From NCBI RefSeq assembly GCF_000515415.1, contig NZ_KI911783.1, positions 1,664,392-1,728,391 on the forward strand: a stretch of DNA of 64,000 bases, written 5' to 3'. Below the pieces are notes generated by a model, which was not told where the DNA came from, searched no databases, and worked only from the letters and a program-made list of their open reading frames with translations. Positions 61,923-64,000 of this stretch are shown here, piece after piece. The first letter of the stretch is position 1. Each line of letters begins with the position of its first letter. The stretch comes from Bradyrhizobium sp. WSM1417. GTDB lineage: Bacteria; Pseudomonadota; Alphaproteobacteria; Rhizobiales; Xanthobacteraceae. The position numbers were made by a program, and so were the translations under genes.

Positions 61923-62656
61923 TTGCCGGTGTCGCTGAGTTTGGCCTTGTCGGCCTCAGGATAGGCGACCGCCGTCGGCATTCCCTTGCGATACTTCTCG
62001 AACGCGGCGGTGCGACGCGGCGTGTAGGACGGCGTTTCGGGCCGCGGCTGCTCGAGATCCGACGGATTGTCGACCATCGCCGCAAGGTTGCGCTGATAGG
62101 CGCAGCCGTAATTGTAATAGTCCTTGTTCTCGAACCAGCTCTTGTTCTTCATCGAAGGGCCGATGTCTTCCGGCCACAGGCCGCAGGGACCCGCGACCGC
62201 GGCGATCTTGGAATAGGTGAGCCGGATCGGCGGCAGGAAGCGCTTGTCTTCCGGCTGGTAAGAGCGGGCGCTGACGCCGCGCGGCGGAACGCCCGCCGCC
62301 GACAGGATCGCCTGGATTTCACGCATGGTGTCCGCGACCGGACGCGCGTTGGGCGTGCCGGACGGCACGTCGATCCGGATCGCGCCGGTGCCTTCGTGCA
62401 TCCAGGCCGACGCCACGCCCATCACGTCGGCGCGCTGGGCGGCAGTCAAGCCGCCGCGGGCATGGCCGACGAAGACGACGATGGAGCGATTCTGCTCCTC
62501 GATCGCGATCGGATGGCGCTGCTTGTAGTCGTTGGGAATGGAGGCCGTGACCGCTTCGTCATGCTGGCAGCCGCCAAGGGCAAGCGCCATGCCGATGAGC
62601 GCGCCGCCGAGGTAGATGGCGCGCCTGCGAGTCTGGGGTGGTCTAGTGATCTTCAT
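61919..62656 (-). CDS. cpaD: Tad pilus lipoprotein CpaD
   Basis: A 245-residue lipoprotein with a Sec leader (TRRRAIYLGGALIGMALALGGC) and lipobox Cys30. The body carries the family segment RPVADTMREIQAILSAAGVPPRGVSARSY and ends with AFEKYRKGMPTAVAYPEA. It probably helps the secretin CpaC insert or anchor. It lies 17 bp after cpaC and overlaps cpaE. Confidence 0.93.
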   Translation of the reverse strand: MKITRPPQTRRRAIYLGGALIGMALALGGCQHDEAVTASIPNDYKQRHPIAIEEQNRSIVVFVGHARGGLTAAQRADVMGVASAWMHEGTGAIRIDVPSGTPNARPVADTMREIQAILSAAGVPPRGVSARSYQPEDKRFLPPIRLTYSKIAAVAGPCGLWPEDIGPSMKNKSWFENKDYYNYGCAYQRNLAAMVDNPSDLEQPRPETPSYTPRRTAAFEKYRKGMPTAVAYPEADKAKLSDTGK

Positions 62657-62673
62657 GAAGTCCCCGTTCCGCC

Positions 62674-64000
62674 TCAGTCGGTGATGAAGCCGTAGGTGCC
62701 GCGGTAGTTCTTGGCCGGTTCGGTCCGCCCGGGCACGCCGTAGATGCGGTTGATGTTGCCGAGCAGTTCGGCCTGCGGATCCGCAGGCGCGGAGAAGCCA
62801 TCATCCGGGCGCGATAGATCCTTTTGCGCAACTGCGCGAACGATATAGGGCGTGACGATCACGACCAGCTCGGTCGCGTTGTTGACGAAGTCGCGGCTGC
62901 GGAACAGCGTGCCAAGGATCGGGAGCTGCATCAGGCCCGGCAGTCCGCTGACCGCCTGCTTCGTCTGCTGCTGGATCAGGCCGGCCATCGCCATCGCGCC
63001 GCCGGAGGGAATTTCCAGCGAGGTTTCTGCGCGGCGGGTCTTGATCGAGGGCACCGTGAGCGAGTTGACCGAGGTCGAGGTCACGGCCTGGGACAACGTG
63101 ATCGCGTTTTCGGTCGAGAGCTCAGAGACCTCCGTCATCACCCGCAGGCTGATCTTGCCCTCGGTGAGAACGACGGGGGTGAAGTTGAGCGAGATGCCGA
63201 ACTTCTTGAAGTTGATCTGGGTGGTACAAACGTGCGTGGTAGGGTCGCACGCGTAGCCGGCAGGCACCGGGAATTCACCGCCGGCGATGAATGTTGCCGA
63301 TTCACCGGAGATCGCGGTCAGATTCGGTTCGGCCAGCGTCCGGATCACACCCGCGGTTTCCATCGCACGCAGGGTGGCCTGCACCGACGGGGCTCCGCCG
63401 AACTTGGTGGTCAGATTGTTGCCGTCGACGAGGTTCTTGCCGAGAGCCGTGAACGGATTGGAGTTGCTGAAGCTGACGACCGAGGTGCCGTAGCTGAGGT
63501 TGGCGGTGAGGTCGATTCCGAGCTGCTTGATGATGCTGCGCTGCACTTCGGCGACGGTCACCTTAAGCATGACCTGGTCGCGGCCGCGGACCACGATCGA
63601 GTTCACGACCTTCTCGGGACCGCCGGCGAGGCGCGCGGCGAGGTCGTTGGCCTGCTGGGCTTCGGCTGGATTCGCGGCCGAGCCGGTCAGGATGATGCCG
63701 TCCCCAAGCCCGTCGATCTGGATGTCTGAATTCGGCAGGACCTGCTTCAGCGCGGCCCGCACGCCGTTGAGATCGCGCTTGACCGCGATGTCATAGGCCG
63801 CAATCTGCTGGCCGGCGGAATCGAAGAACACGATGTTGGTCTGGCCGATCGCGGCGCCGATGATGTAGGCGCGCTGCGCCGAGCGGACGACCGCATTGGC
63901 GATCTTGGGATCGGCGACAAGCACGTCCTTGATGTCACGCGGAAGGTCGATCACGATCGACTTGCCGATGCCGAGCGAGAGGAATCGCGCGTTCATCTGA
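62674..64000 (-). CDS. cpaC: Tad pilus secretin CpaC (5' end cut by window edge)
   Basis: The C-terminal 440 or so residues of the outer-membrane secretin. An N-terminal BON-like region begins KSIVIDLPRDIKDVLVADPKIANAV, and the secretin domain includes RTLAEPNLTAISGESATFIAGGEFPVPAG and ISLRVMTEVSELSTENAIT, ending with GLPGLMQLPILGTLFRSRDF and VVIVTPYIV. An ATG is present at 63994-63996, but the frame stays open to the edge and the usual signal peptide is missing, so the true start lies outside the window. It is the first gene of the visible Tad operon. Confidence 0.93.
   Translation of the reverse strand, partial: QMNARFLSLGIGKSIVIDLPRDIKDVLVADPKIANAVVRSAQRAYIIGAAIGQTNIVFFDSAGQQIAAYDIAVKRDLNGVRAALKQVLPNSDIQIDGLGDGIILTGSAANPAEAQQANDLAARLAGGPEKVVNSIVVRGRDQVMLKVTVAEVQRSIIKQLGIDLTANLSYGTSVVSFSNSNPFTALGKNLVDGNNLTTKFGGAPSVQATLRAMETAGVIRTLAEPNLTAISGESATFIAGGEFPVPAGYACDPTTHVCTTQINFKKFGISLNFTPVVLTEGKISLRVMTEVSELSTENAITLSQAVTSTSVNSLTVPSIKTRRAETSLEIPSGGAMAMAGLIQQQTKQAVSGLPGLMQLPILGTLFRSRDFVNNATELVVIVTPYIVRAVAQKDLSRPDDGFSAPADPQAELLGNINRIYGVPGRTEPAKNYRGTYGFITD

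Overview
The window is a high-GC, densely coded bacterial chromosome segment from an alphaproteobacterium, most likely Bradyrhizobium or a close relative. The support is: a 184-residue membrane-anchored cytochrome c matching CycM of Bradyrhizobium; a pimeloyl-CoA degradation (pim) cluster of the Rhodopseudomonas/Bradyrhizobium type; many Liv-type ABC transporters, one with a fused LivM-LivG subunit; a Tad/Cpa pilus operon; and about ten palindromic intergenic repeats of several families. I see no phage, transposase, CRISPR array, tRNA or rRNA.

Layout. 1-2.2 kb: a PaaI thioesterase, a LysR regulator and a divergent FMN split-barrel protein with a LysR-type box between them. 2.4-6.6 kb: a livH-livMG-livF transporter operon (no binding protein) divergent from a MarR regulator, with a perfect 10-bp inverted repeat in the gap. 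6.7-10.3 kb: a PAS-PAS-GGDEF-EAL protein and a glycerate 2-kinase. 10.4-20.4 kb: four tandem paralogous periplasmic binding proteins, then livM, livH, livF, livG and an IclR regulator, all on the minus strand. 20.4-28.1 kb on the plus strand: pimF, pimA, pimC, pimD and a short-chain dehydrogenase. A 19-bp perfect palindrome sits in the iclR/pimF divergent gap. Together these look like one uptake-plus-beta-oxidation unit for dicarboxylic, fatty or alicyclic acids. Most gaps inside and after the pim operon hold a palindromic repeat.

28-35 kb: glycerol kinase, a GNAT protein, a threonine dehydratase-like enzyme, a GST, a duplicated-DUF3592 membrane protein, an unknown membrane-anchored protein, and a 43-residue secreted cysteine-rich peptide gene. 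A non-coding stretch follows with two hairpins and a plus-strand U-tract. 35-43 kb: metF-metH, an LLM-type flavin oxidoreductase, kdsB-pheA, and divergent cycM.

44-54 kb: two tandem YejA-type binding proteins with twin-arginine leaders, then yejB, yejE and yejF. Convergent to these are a cytoplasmic NlpC/P60 peptidase and an M17 leucyl aminopeptidase. The set fits import and breakdown of peptides, possibly murein peptides. 54-64 kb: a small membrane protein, a calcineurin-like phosphoesterase with an unassigned C-terminal half, tadD with a repeat-encoded N-terminus, and the converging Tad pilus operon cpaC-cpaD-cpaE-cpaF-tadB-tadC, with cpaC cut by the window edge.

No wholly new system is evident. 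The best candidates for new biology are the four-receptor transporter array wired to the pim operon through a shared palindrome, the repeats dissecting that operon, the small secreted peptide with its neighbours, the candidate plus-strand RNA near 35 kb, and the tandem-repeat leader of TadD.
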